From contig NZ_JACSKY010000010.1 in the NCBI RefSeq assembly GCF_018617855.1, forward strand, positions 43,722 to 107,721: DNA of 64,000 nt. Reading direction: 5' to 3'. Below are positions 1 through 8,513 of the stretch, one piece after another (the stretch's first letter is position 1; every line of letters starts with the position of its first letter). The DNA is from Exiguobacterium qingdaonense (lineage in GTDB: Bacteria; Bacillota; Bacilli; Exiguobacteriales; Exiguobacteriaceae). The notes beneath the pieces were generated by a model. The model was not told the DNA's origin, did not search any database, and saw only the letters and a list, made by a program, of their open reading frames with translations. The position numbers were made by a program, and so were the translations under genes.

Positions 1-2
1 AC

Positions 3-569
3 GTCATCTTGCTCGACTTGATGATGCCGAAGATGGATGGGGTCGAGGTATGCACGGAACTTCGAAAAACGAAAGCGACCCCGGTCATCATGTTGACGGC
101 AAAAGGCGAAGAGATTGACCGTGTTCAAGGATTTGAGGTCGGGGCGGACGATTACATCGTCAAGCCGTTCAGCCCACGCGAAGTCGTGCTCCGTGTGAAG
201 GCACTTCTTCGTCGCTCTGGCTCAACGAAGTTTATGCAGACGAGCGAGAAGTCGAAAGACTTGATCGTCTTCCCGCATTTGACGATTGACAATGACGCGC
301 ATCGTGTCACGGTGGATGGCGAGGAAATCGCGCTCACGCCGAAGGAGTATGAATTGTTATTCTTCCTCGCAAAACAGGTCGATAAAGTCTTTTCTCGTGA
401 ACAGTTGTTAAAAGAAGTATGGAACTACGAATTTTTTGGAGACCTTCGAACAGTCGATACGCACGTGAAACGGCTTCGTGAGAAGCTGAACCGTGTCTCT
501 CCTGATGCGGCTCATATGATCACGACCGTATGGGGTGTCGGGTACAAGTTCGAAGCTGCCAATGAATGA
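3..569 (+). CDS. resD: ResD-like response regulator (5' end cut by window)
   Basis: This is the C-terminal 188 residues of an OmpR/PhoB-type response regulator. The frame is open to the window edge, so about 50 N-terminal residues are missing compared with the usual ~240. The visible receiver part starts at beta-3 with the phosphoacceptor Asp in LLDLMMPKMDG and includes the conserved Lys in VKPF. A winged-helix DNA-binding domain follows, with its recognition helix around RTVDTHVKRLREKL. The stop overlaps the histidine kinase start by 4 nt (ATGA), so the two are co-translated. In Bacillus, ResD with ResE controls genes for anaerobic and nitric-oxide-responsive respiration. The ResD name rests on the sequence and on the ResE-like partner; another PhoB-type regulator is possible. 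Confidence 0.85.
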   Translation, partial: VILLDLMMPKMDGVEVCTELRKTKATPVIMLTAKGEEIDRVQGFEVGADDYIVKPFSPREVVLRVKALLRRSGSTKFMQTSEKSKDLIVFPHLTIDNDAHRVTVDGEEIALTPKEYELLFFLAKQVDKVFSREQLLKEVWNYEFFGDLRTVDTHVKRLREKLNRVSPDAAHMITTVWGVGYKFEAANE

Positions 570-2275
570 TGAATCGTCGAAACAGCATCGTCACGAAACT
601 GTGGCTGACGATTCTCGTTTTAGTCAGTGTCATCTTGTTCATCGTCTCGGTGTTGATGCTCGAGTTCTTTAACTCCTTTCATATCGACCAGGAACGAGGA
701 CACCTCGCGAAGCTTGGCGGACAGGTCCAATCGGTGCTGTTAAATGAAGGTGACACGTCACAGACGATCGATCAAATCATCGAAGTGTACGGAGCGAACT
801 ATATTTTAGAGAACGGTGCGGTTCGTTCGAACTTCGGGAGTCAGGTGGACGGATTGATGGTCGAGCTTGAGCGCCAGGATTGGGAAGCGTATCAGGCGGT
901 CGGGGAGACGGCAATCGGGAACTTCTCATCGTTTGACGATCAAGCGGCCCTCGCTTACCGGACGACCTTCTCGTTATCGTCGGGTCAATACACGCTCTAC
1001 CTTTTCGAACCGCTTGATGCGATATCAAGTGCGAATGCCGGCGCAAGAACGATCATACTATGGACCGTCGCCTCGGCCATCATCGTCACGACGGTGTTCG
1101 CCTTCTTCTTGTCGACACGGATCACGGCACCGCTTCGGGCGATGCGGGATGCGGTCAATAAGACCGGGGAAGGACAGTTTGATTTACGACTGGAGACGAA
1201 GACTCGCGATGAGATCGGAGAGCTCGCCGCATCCTTCAATGCGATGAGCAGTCAGCTCGCAAAGTATGTCGATGCGCTCGATCGCGAACGATTGCAACTC
1301 GCTTCCATCCTTCGCTCGATGGCGGACGGCGTCATCACGCTCGACCGTCATGCGAACGTGATTGTCACGAACCCGCAGGCCAGTCCGTTGCTTCAAGAGG
1401 GGCAACCACACGATGTCGTCATGTCGCTTTATGAGGAAGTGATGGAGGGGGCGACTGAGAAGACGATTGAAGTAAAACAGGATGATCGGTACTATACGCT
1501 GACGGTCACGCCGCTCGTCGGGGAGGATGATTTTGAAGGTGCTGTCGTCGTCATCCGGGACACTTCTGAAAGTCACCGTCTCGACAAGATGCGGACGGAT
1601 TTCGTGGCGAATGTGAGCCATGAGCTTCGGACGCCGCTCGTGACCCTTCAAGGATATTCAGAGGCGATCATCGATGGGATGACCGAAAGTGATGAGGCGA
1701 CGAAAGAGTTCGCCTCCATCATCTATGATGAATCCCTCCGCCTAGCCCGACTCGTCAACGACCTATTAGATTTGGCTCGTATCGAGTCGGGGAAAGAAAC
1801 GATGCAGTTCCATTCGTTTGATATCGGCGAGTTCTTGCCTCGTGTCATGCGAAAGTTCAATCAGATGGCATCTGAAAAAGAAATTCGTTTACAGACGGAC
1901 GTACCGAACCGAATGATTGAGGCAGACGGCGACCGACTTGAACAAGTGTTCACGAACTTGATCGGCAACGCCATCGCCCATACCGACTCAGGCGAGATTC
2001 GGGTCGAAGCGACCGAAGAGGACGACGGTATACGGATTCGATTGATCGACTCGGGTCACGGGATTCCGAAAGAAGATTTGCCATTCGTGTTCGAGCGATT
2101 CTATAAGGCGGACAAGGCGCGAACGAGTGGTTCGAAAACGGGTACGGGAATCGGCCTTGCCATCGTGAAAAACGTAATCGACGCCCATCACGGTTCGGTC
2201 GACGTGACGAGCACGCTCGGTGTCGGGACGACGTTTGACATTTATTTACCATTTGAACAACCACACATCTCATGA
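566..2275 (+). CDS. resE: ResE-like membrane sensor histidine kinase
   Basis: This 569-residue kinase has the ResE layout. A transmembrane helix at about residues 12-32 is followed by an extracytoplasmic sensor domain and a second helix at about 162-183. Then come HAMP, a PAS-like domain (about 250-340), a dimerisation/phosphoacceptor domain with His352 in SHELRTPL, and a C-terminal ATPase domain with N, G1 (DSGHGIP), F (FERFYKAD) and G2 (GTGIGLAI) boxes. It should phosphorylate the upstream regulator in response to redox or respiratory signals. Its start overlaps the resD stop by 4 nt, and a hairpin directly after the stop ends the operon. All catalytic motifs are intact. Confidence 0.88.
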   Translation: MMNRRNSIVTKLWLTILVLVSVILFIVSVLMLEFFNSFHIDQERGHLAKLGGQVQSVLLNEGDTSQTIDQIIEVYGANYILENGAVRSNFGSQVDGLMVELERQDWEAYQAVGETAIGNFSSFDDQAALAYRTTFSLSSGQYTLYLFEPLDAISSANAGARTIILWTVASAIIVTTVFAFFLSTRITAPLRAMRDAVNKTGEGQFDLRLETKTRDEIGELAASFNAMSSQLAKYVDALDRERLQLASILRSMADGVITLDRHANVIVTNPQASPLLQEGQPHDVVMSLYEEVMEGATEKTIEVKQDDRYYTLTVTPLVGEDDFEGAVVVIRDTSESHRLDKMRTDFVANVSHELRTPLVTLQGYSEAIIDGMTESDEATKEFASIIYDESLRLARLVNDLLDLARIESGKETMQFHSFDIGEFLPRVMRKFNQMASEKEIRLQTDVPNRMIEADGDRLEQVFTNLIGNAIAHTDSGEIRVEATEEDDGIRIRLIDSGHGIPKEDLPFVFERFYKADKARTSGSKTGTGIGLAIVKNVIDAHHGSVDVTSTLGVGTTFDIYLPFEQPHIS

Positions 2276-2310
2276 TGGTGACTCAAACGAGTCACCATTT
2301 GTGGCATTTT
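2275..2310 (+). terminator. Terminator after resDE
   Basis: A perfect 10-bp stem (ATGGTGACTC / GAGTCACCAT, 2275-2284 with 2289-2298) with a 4-nt loop starts at the last base of the resE stop. The T-rich tail is weak (TTTGTGGCATTTT). Confidence 0.7.
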
Positions 2311-2324
2311 AAGGGGGGAGTCGA

Positions 2325-2876
2325 ATGAAACGTTATACACGAACGGGCGACAAGGGTGAAACATCATTGATCGGTAGTCGCGTCGACAAACACCATCCTC
2401 AAATCGAAGCGATGGGGCATCTCGATGAGTTGAACAGTCAGATTGGACTTGCCATCGCCCATCAAGAAGATGAGACGCTTCGGGCACAGCTGACGAAGAT
2501 ACAGCATGACTTGTTCGACCTAGGCTCAGAACTGATGTATACGGAGGCACCACCAAAAACGGTCGACTTGTCGATCGTGACGGAACTTGAACGATGGATG
2601 GATGAGTGGGAGGTTTCTTGCCCGGAACTCGTGCGCTTCATCCTTCCGGGAGGTAGTGTGGCCGCGGCTAGCCTGCATGTGGCCCGTTCCGTCTGCCGTC
2701 GGGTCGAGCGCGATTTGACGGCACTCGGTGTCGCCGATCGGCAATTGCCTTACTTTAACCGCTTGAGTGATTATTTGTTCACAATCGCCCGCTACGCGAA
2801 CGTCGTGGCGGAAGTACCTGACCAAGAATATGCACGCGGCGCTGCCGTGTTCCAACCAAAAAGAAAAAAGGAGTGA
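2325..2876 (+). CDS. yvqK: PduO-type ATP:cob(I)alamin adenosyltransferase
   Basis: This 183-residue protein transfers the adenosyl group of ATP to cob(I)alamin, making coenzyme B12. The N-terminal ATP-binding signature YTRTGDKGETSLIG is characteristic of the PduO/MMAB class. The GHLDELNSQIG segment and the Arg-rich helix SVCRRVERDL of the trimeric four-helix fold also fit. Length is typical. A very strong Shine-Dalgarno (AAGGGGGGAG, 2311-2320) precedes the ATG. No other cobalamin gene is nearby, so it probably works in salvage. The next gene starts 7 nt downstream and may be co-transcribed. Confidence 0.88.
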   Translation: MKRYTRTGDKGETSLIGSRVDKHHPQIEAMGHLDELNSQIGLAIAHQEDETLRAQLTKIQHDLFDLGSELMYTEAPPKTVDLSIVTELERWMDEWEVSCPELVRFILPGGSVAAASLHVARSVCRRVERDLTALGVADRQLPYFNRLSDYLFTIARYANVVAEVPDQEYARGAAVFQPKRKKE

Positions 2877-2883
2877 TCGGCGC

Positions 2884-4122
2884 ATGAAAGGAATCGAACA
2901 GTTCGAGCATCAATTGCACTACTCGGTCTATCCGACCAAAAAATTCAAAACGACGACTTGTCTCGTCTCATTTGCCGCACCACTGACGCAAGATACGGTA
3001 GCGGGACGAGCACTGCTCCCGTTCATCATGGAAAAATCGACGGCGACCTATCCGTCCATTGAATTATTTCACACACCGCTAGAGGAGTTGTATGACACGA
3101 ACTTGTACGCCGGCGCATCAAAAATCGGTAAAGAGCATGTCATCCAGTTTCAACTTGAAGTCGTCAATGACAACCTTGTCGGGGAGAGCGTGCTCAGTCA
3201 GGCAATCAAGTTGCTTGAGGACGTCCTCCTTCGGCCTAACGCCTATGACGGGGCGTTCCAACCGCTCATCGTCGAACAGGAACGCCGACTACAACGCCAG
3301 CGCATCGAATCGGTCTATGATGACAAGATGCGGTTCGCCCAACAGCGCCTTCAAGAGATGCTCGGAGGAGAACTCGCCATTCCGTCGCTCGGTACGCTCG
3401 AACAACTCGACCAGGTCACACCGAAATCGTTGTATGATGCTTATCAATCGATGATTCAAGATGATCGTGTCGACATTTATGTCGTCGGGGACGTCAGTCG
3501 AGAGCAGGTCGAACAGGCATTTGAACCGCTCGAATCGCTCGGTGCACGTCGACCACGACATTTACCGGAAGCGAGTAAAGGAGAGTTCAAACGTTTAGAG
3601 GAGCATCAAGACATCAAACAAAGCAAACTTCATCTTGCCTATTCTCTCGATGTCGACCCGCGGACGGAAGATGCGCTTCGCATGCAGGTCGTGAACGGTT
3701 TGTTCGGGGGCTTCCCTCACTCGAAACTGTTCATGAACGTCCGTGAGAAAGAGAGCCTCGCATACTATGCCGCCTCACAGTTCAGTTCGCTCAGCCGAAA
3801 ATTGTTCGTCTACGCCGGCATCGATTCGACGAATCAGCAAAAGACCGAACAGATCATCGAGGATCAATTAAAAGCCATTCAGGCAGGGGACTTTGAGGAT
3901 GAGACGTTGCAACAGACGAAAGAACTTCTATTCCACCAACGTCGACAACTCGGAGACAATCCGCGTCAACTGATCGCGTGGATGAGTGGGGCGGACGTTC
4001 GTCCGTTCTCGTTAGACGAAGAGATGGCAATCATCGATCATACGACGCGAGAACACATCGTCGCGCTCGCAAAAGAAATGGAGCTCGAAGCGGTCTATTG
4101 CCTGAAAGGAGGAGAAAGATGA
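2884..4122 (+). CDS. ymfF: YmfF: M16 peptidase-like protein lacking the zinc motif
   Basis: This 412-residue protein has the M16 (pitrilysin/insulinase) two-domain fold. It keeps the C-terminal-half signature around FPHSKLFMNVREKESLAY but has no HXXEH zinc motif. In the Bacillus pair YmfF/YmfH, and in other bacterial M16 pairs, one subunit is non-catalytic and supplies substrate-binding residues. This looks like that subunit. The ATG at 2884 follows AAAAAAGGAGTG. An in-frame start 117 nt upstream lies inside the previous gene and was rejected. The stop overlaps the ymfH start by 4 nt, giving tight coupling. The substrate is unknown. Confidence 0.85.
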   Translation: MKGIEQFEHQLHYSVYPTKKFKTTTCLVSFAAPLTQDTVAGRALLPFIMEKSTATYPSIELFHTPLEELYDTNLYAGASKIGKEHVIQFQLEVVNDNLVGESVLSQAIKLLEDVLLRPNAYDGAFQPLIVEQERRLQRQRIESVYDDKMRFAQQRLQEMLGGELAIPSLGTLEQLDQVTPKSLYDAYQSMIQDDRVDIYVVGDVSREQVEQAFEPLESLGARRPRHLPEASKGEFKRLEEHQDIKQSKLHLAYSLDVDPRTEDALRMQVVNGLFGGFPHSKLFMNVREKESLAYYAASQFSSLSRKLFVYAGIDSTNQQKTEQIIEDQLKAIQAGDFEDETLQQTKELLFHQRRQLGDNPRQLIAWMSGADVRPFSLDEEMAIIDHTTREHIVALAKEMELEAVYCLKGGER

Positions 4123-5378
4123 AACTAGATTTCCCTAACGTCGGAGAGACATTACATCACCACATTCTCGACAATGGCCTCTCCGTGTACTTGTTAAAGA
4201 AAACCGGTTATGAAAAAACGTTCGCGACGTTCACGACGAAATACGGTTCGATAGACCGTCGCTTCAAACTAGAAGACTGGGTAGAAGTGCCCGATGGTAT
4301 CGCTCACTTTCTAGAGCATAAGATGTTTGAGAAAGAGGAAGGCGATATCTTCCAAAAGTTCGGTCGCCAAGGGGCTTCAGCGAACGCCTTCACGTCCTTC
4401 ACACGGACGGCTTATCTGTTCGGTGCCACATCGAACGTCCGCGAGAACGTAAATACGCTACTCGACTTCGTTCAGACGCCATACTTCACGAAAGAGTCGG
4501 TAGAGAAAGAAAAAGGCATCATCGGACAAGAGATTCAAATGTATCAAGACAACCCGGGGTGGCGACTTTTCTTTGGACTAATTGAAGCGATGTACGACAC
4601 ACATCCTGTCAAAATCGATATCGCCGGTACGATCGAGTCGATTTCGGAGATTACGGCTGAAGACCTGTACGTCTGTCATCAAGCATTCTATCACCCGAGC
4701 AACATGGCGTTATTCGTCGTCGGGAACATCGAGCCGGATGACATGATGGAACTCATTCGGGATAATCAATCGTCCAAATCATTTGAAGAACCAACGTTAC
4801 GTGCCCGCGAAGCGATTGACGAGCCGGTCGCAGTTCGACTGGCGGAGCGCGTCATCGAGATGGACGTCTCTGTCCCGAAAGTGATGATTGGCTATAAGGA
4901 TGTCCCGCAAGCAGGAGAGGTGGGGCTCAAACAAGAACTGACGGTCGAATTGCTCATGCACGCCCTCTTCGATACGACGGCCCCACTCTATACGGAACTG
5001 TACGCCGAAGGGTTGATTGACGATGCGTTCTCGTTTGACTATACGTCAGAAGAAACGTTTGCCTTTGCCGCATTGTCGATGGAGACGCCCCAAGTGGATG
5101 CCTTTGTCGAGCGTGTCACAAGTGCGTTGGAGCGACCACTTCACCTCGGTCAAGAAACGCTCGATCGTAAGAAGCGGATGATGCAGGGGCAATTTTTAAA
5201 AGCGCTGAACTCACCAGAGTTTATCGCCAATCAGTTCTCACGCTATGCACTGAATGGCGGGAACTTGTTTGACATCCCAGATCTGATCGATGCGATCACT
5301 CTAGATGAACTGTACGAATCATACGAGCGTTTGTTCCGTCATGATCAACGGACGGTGTGCATCGTAAGAAAACCATGA
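4119..5378 (+). CDS. ymfH: YmfH: M16 family zinc peptidase
   Basis: This 419-residue protein is the catalytic member of the M16 pair. The inverted zinc motif HFLEH is at residues 63-67 (two His ligands and the Glu base), followed by KMFEKEEGD. The downstream Glu-rich helix EKEKGIIGQEIQMYQDNPG carries the third ligand typical of the family. ATG 4119 has the Shine-Dalgarno AAAGGAGGAG and overlaps the ymfF stop. The next gene overlaps its stop by 4 nt in the same way, so ymfF-ymfH-ymfI form one translationally coupled unit. Family knowledge predicts cleavage of short peptides; the specific target is not evident. Confidence 0.88.
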   Translation: MKLDFPNVGETLHHHILDNGLSVYLLKKTGYEKTFATFTTKYGSIDRRFKLEDWVEVPDGIAHFLEHKMFEKEEGDIFQKFGRQGASANAFTSFTRTAYLFGATSNVRENVNTLLDFVQTPYFTKESVEKEKGIIGQEIQMYQDNPGWRLFFGLIEAMYDTHPVKIDIAGTIESISEITAEDLYVCHQAFYHPSNMALFVVGNIEPDDMMELIRDNQSSKSFEEPTLRAREAIDEPVAVRLAERVIEMDVSVPKVMIGYKDVPQAGEVGLKQELTVELLMHALFDTTAPLYTELYAEGLIDDAFSFDYTSEETFAFAALSMETPQVDAFVERVTSALERPLHLGQETLDRKKRMMQGQFLKALNSPEFIANQFSRYALNGGNLFDIPDLIDAITLDELYESYERLFRHDQRTVCIVRKP

Positions 5379-6070
5379 AGACGTTAATTGTTGGAGCGAG
5401 CGGTGCAATTGGACGTGCCGTCTCGCTCGCTTTTCGTGAGGATGAGTTAATCATGCATGCGTTCGAAGGGCGTCATAGACTTCGTCATCTGATTGATTCA
5501 GAAGGTCTTAAAGCAGAGATAGTGACTTGTGACCTGTCAGACCGTGAAGCGGTCGAGCGGTGGGTCAATGAAATCCCGAACGTTGACCGGATCGTGTATG
5601 TGGCTGGTCACGCGCTACACGGTCTCGTCGTCGACCAAGCCATCGACGAGCTCGATCGGCTTTATGAGGTGCACGTGCGGGCCATGGTTCGTCTCATCCA
5701 GTCCATCGTGGCAACCAAACCATATGAACTGCCGTTGGATATCGTGATCGTATCTAGCGTATGGGGGGAGGTCGGAGCGGCCGCTGAAGTATTTTATTCG
5801 ACCGTCAAAGCGGCGCAGCTCGGATTCGTCAAAGCGTTTGCCCGCGAGGCAGGACCGTTCCATGTCCGAATCAATGCGGTGACACCGGGGTGGATTGATA
5901 CGCCAATGAATGATACGGTAGAAGAGTCGAAACAATCCGTGATGGATGACATTCCTCTTGGGCGTCTCGGTGTGACGGAAGACGTGGCCAAGACGATCCG
6001 CTTTTTGTGCTCACCTGATGCCTCATATATGACGGGCAATGTAGTACGCATCGACGGCGGTTGGCAATGA
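5375..6070 (+). CDS. ymfI: YmfI: short-chain dehydrogenase/reductase
   Basis: This 231-residue SDR enzyme has the N-terminal dinucleotide-binding motif GASGAIG. It also has the DLSDREAVERW segment that contacts adenine, the catalytic Ser in VIVSSVWGEVG, and the YSTVK pair (Tyr141, Lys145). The C-terminal PGWIDTPM and YMTGNVVRIDGGW are typical of FabG-like 3-oxoacyl reductases, but that substrate is not proven. ATG 5375 overlaps the ymfH stop. An in-frame GTG at 5357 lies inside ymfH and has no ribosome site of its own. Confidence 0.85.
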   Translation: MKTLIVGASGAIGRAVSLAFREDELIMHAFEGRHRLRHLIDSEGLKAEIVTCDLSDREAVERWVNEIPNVDRIVYVAGHALHGLVVDQAIDELDRLYEVHVRAMVRLIQSIVATKPYELPLDIVIVSSVWGEVGAAAEVFYSTVKAAQLGFVKAFAREAGPFHVRINAVTPGWIDTPMNDTVEESKQSVMDDIPLGRLGVTEDVAKTIRFLCSPDASYMTGNVVRIDGGWQ

Positions 6071-6163
6071 TTCCATCGGCGTGTATAAACCTGTTCTTTT
6101 CAATTCTTCTAAAATAATTTAAAATAGGCTAGGTAGCGAGTTCGACCGAAAGGATGGTTGGGG

Positions 6164-6940
6164 ATGAAACATGCATTCGAAGAGTGGTATCTCGAATATG
6201 AACTGTGCCAGAATCGTCCCGGTATCCTTGGGGACATCGCGTCACTCATGGGGATGCTTCAAATCTCCATCGTCACAATCAACGGAGTCGACCTGCAGCG
6301 GCGCGGGATGCTACTGAAAGCCCCGGCAGCTGACCACGTTCATCGACTCGAGCATATCTTGAAGCGAATGGAAGCCATCGCGGTCATCAAGTTGCGCCGC
6401 CCGAAACTTCGGGACCGAATTGCGATCCGACATGGCCGGTATATTGATCATGACAGCGATGACAAGAAGACGTTCCGTTTCGTTCGGGAAGACTTGGGGA
6501 TTCTCGTCGATTTCGTCGCAGAATTGATGAAAGAAGAACGTCACTTACTGATTGGTGTAAGAGGAAACCCGCGCGTCGGAAAAACCGAATCGATCGTCGC
6601 TGCCAGTGTTTGTGCGAATAAGCGATGGTTATTCTTGTCATCGACATTGATGAAACAGACCGTCCGGACCTCACTGTTTGAAGAAGAGCGTGAAGGTGAT
6701 CATGTTTACATAGTCGATGGGGCGGTCTCCACTCGGACGATGGATGAACGACATCGTCAGCTCATTCGTGAGGTCATGCGGTTACCCGCTGTGAAAGTCA
6801 TTGAGCACCCTGATTTGTACGTCCGAAACACGGATTGCGTGTATGAAGACTTTGATTATATTATTGAGTTGAGAAATAACCCGGATGAAGAGATCATCAT
6901 CCCACAAGAAACGCATCGAGAGTCAGAATGGTTTGAATAA
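6164..6940 (+). CDS. ymfK: YmfK: DUF3388 protein with ACT-like N-terminus
   Basis: This 258-residue protein of unknown function is conserved in Bacillales next to rodZ. The first ~75 residues look like an ACT domain (EYELCQNRPGILGDIASLMGML), a fold that binds small ligands such as amino acids. The middle contains GVRGNPRVGKTES, which resembles a P-loop. Two in-frame starts exist. The ATG at 6164 is preferred because AAGGATGG lies about 9 nt upstream, while the TTG at 6158 is inside that site. The Bacillus neighbour ymfJ (DUF3243), normally between ymfI and ymfK, is absent. A 93-nt gap before the gene suggests its own promoter. Confidence 0.8.
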   Translation: MKHAFEEWYLEYELCQNRPGILGDIASLMGMLQISIVTINGVDLQRRGMLLKAPAADHVHRLEHILKRMEAIAVIKLRRPKLRDRIAIRHGRYIDHDSDDKKTFRFVREDLGILVDFVAELMKEERHLLIGVRGNPRVGKTESIVAASVCANKRWLFLSSTLMKQTVRTSLFEEEREGDHVYIVDGAVSTRTMDERHRQLIREVMRLPAVKVIEHPDLYVRNTDCVYEDFDYIIELRNNPDEEIIIPQETHRESEWFE

Positions 6941-6967
6941 TTATGTGAATGGAAGGTGTGGACCCCT

Positions 6968-7840
6968 GTGACAGAACTAGGGACTTTTTTGAAACAAAAG
7001 CGTGAGGAGAGCGGATTGACGCTCGACCAAATCCAACAGACGACGAAGATTCAAAAGCGCTATATCATCGCGATCGAGGAAGGTGATTACAAAAATCTCC
7101 CTGGCTCTTTCTATGCACGGGCGTTCATCAAAACGTACGCGGAGTCACTCGGTCTTGATGTTGACGAGCTTTATGAGACGTACGCAAAGGATTTGCCGAA
7201 AATCGAGGCACAGCCATCCGTTCAACTCTCTCGGAAAAAAACATACTCTAAAGCCTCCGAGTCGACGAATCGGGTCTCAAGATGGGTTCCGAAAGTGTTA
7301 CTCGCACTTACTGTCTTCTTACTCATCACCGCGGTCTATTTTGCGGTGAGAAGTATTGACTTCGGCGAACAGGATGCAAGTCCCGCCGAGCCACCGAGTT
7401 CAGGGGTCACGGTTGACCAGAACGAGGATGTCCCGGCTGATGAGCCGACTGAGGAAGACTCGGCTTCAGAAGAACCTGTAGAGGAAGAACCGCCAGCGGA
7501 ATCTGGTCCGATTGCGGTCACGGAAACAAACGGGGCTGACATTACTTATGAACTGGCGACGAGCGAGAAACTGTCGACCGAGATTTATGTGAAAGAATCG
7601 CCAGCCTCATATGTAGGTGTTCGTGATACATCGTTAGAAGGGGCTTTCCTTGCTCCTGAATATCCGAACCAGTCGAAACAAAATCCGATTGTCATTGAAG
7701 ACGCTGAGACGGACACGCTTCGTATTCGAATCGGTCTCATCGCAGGCGTTGAAAGAATCGTCGTCAACGGTCGTGAACTCGAACTTCAAGAGTCTCCGGT
7801 CACACAAAATATTTTTGTAAAGAGAGTCGACGAAGAATAA
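6968..7840 (+). CDS. rodZ: RodZ-like cell-shape protein
   Basis: This 290-residue bitopic membrane protein links the MreB cytoskeleton to the cell-wall elongation machinery. An N-terminal Cro/XRE-type helix-turn-helix domain (about residues 5-75, LGTFLKQKREESGLTLDQI) is followed by a basic linker and one transmembrane helix at about 107-127. A strongly acidic Pro/Glu-rich stalk and a C-terminal DUF4115 beta domain complete it. The GTG at 6968 is taken as start because GGAAGG lies about 11 nt upstream; an earlier GTG at 6956 overlaps that site. B. subtilis RodZ is almost the same length. The gene sits immediately before pgsA as in Bacillus. Confidence 0.87.
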   Translation: MTELGTFLKQKREESGLTLDQIQQTTKIQKRYIIAIEEGDYKNLPGSFYARAFIKTYAESLGLDVDELYETYAKDLPKIEAQPSVQLSRKKTYSKASESTNRVSRWVPKVLLALTVFLLITAVYFAVRSIDFGEQDASPAEPPSSGVTVDQNEDVPADEPTEEDSASEEPVEEEPPAESGPIAVTETNGADITYELATSEKLSTEIYVKESPASYVGVRDTSLEGAFLAPEYPNQSKQNPIVIEDAETDTLRIRIGLIAGVERIVVNGRELELQESPVTQNIFVKRVDEE

Positions 7841-7872
7841 ATCGACTCTCCTTCTAAGAGGAGGCGTTCTAT

Positions 7873-8451
7873 ATGAACCTACCTAACCGATTGACGATGC
7901 TACGCGTGGTGCTGATCCCCGTATTCGTCGTCTTGCTCGCTGTTGATTTTGATTGGGGCAATATCGCCTTTTTAGGTGCTGATATCCCACTTCACCAATT
8001 CATTGCAGGTGTGATTTTTACCATTGCGGCCATCACGGACTGGTTGGACGGTCACTTGGCACGTAAGCACAACCTCGTTACGAACTTTGGTAAGTTCATG
8101 GACCCGCTCGCAGACAAACTGCTCGTGACGGCAGCACTCGTGTTGCTCGTCGAGATGGACCTCGTCGCGGCTTGGGTCGTCGTCGTGATTTTATCACGTG
8201 AATTTGCTGTCACCGGCTTACGTCTCGTCGCTGCGGATGAAGGGATTGTCGTTGCGGCCGGAAAGTCTGGAAAAGCGAAGACATGGGTGCAACTCTTTGC
8301 CATCATCTTCTTATTGTTCGGTAACCCGATTTTCAGCTATGTCGGGATTCCGTTTGGCGAGTGGGCGATGTGGTTGGCACTTGCATTGACGATTTATTCG
8401 GGTGCCGAGTATTTCGCGCAAAACTACAAGATTATTGTAAAGTCGATGTAA
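7873..8451 (+). CDS. pgsA: CDP-diacylglycerol-glycerol-3-phosphate 3-phosphatidyltransferase
   Basis: PgsA makes phosphatidylglycerol phosphate from CDP-diacylglycerol and sn-glycerol-3-phosphate, the committed step to the main anionic phospholipid. The 192-residue polytopic protein shows the CDP-alcohol phosphatidyltransferase signature across WLDGHLARKHN and FGKFMDPLADK, with the DG..AR..G...D...D spacing. The N-terminal NLPNRLTMLRV is typical of PgsA. The strong ribosome site AAGAGGAGG precedes ATG 7873. A terminator follows the stop, closing the rodZ-pgsA unit. Confidence 0.94.
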   Translation: MNLPNRLTMLRVVLIPVFVVLLAVDFDWGNIAFLGADIPLHQFIAGVIFTIAAITDWLDGHLARKHNLVTNFGKFMDPLADKLLVTAALVLLVEMDLVAAWVVVVILSREFAVTGLRLVAADEGIVVAAGKSGKAKTWVQLFAIIFLLFGNPIFSYVGIPFGEWAMWLALALTIYSGAEYFAQNYKIIVKSM

Positions 8452-8459
8452 GTCGACAG

Positions 8460-8493
8460 AGACGAGTTGGTTGACCTAGCTCGTCTTTTTTTT
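8460..8493 (+). terminator. Terminator after pgsA
   Basis: The stem AGACGAG (8460-8466) pairs with CTCGTCT (8480-8486) and is followed by eight or more T residues. Confidence 0.8.
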
Positions 8494-8513
8494 GAAGGCG
8501 AGGAGGAAAAGAG

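Noticed and set aside
867..1247. Open frames on both strands inside resE (for example 867-1247 plus, 1184-1651 minus)
   Set aside because: They overlap a full-length kinase, have Arg/Ser-rich translations typical of frame shadows in this composition, and lack ribosome sites.
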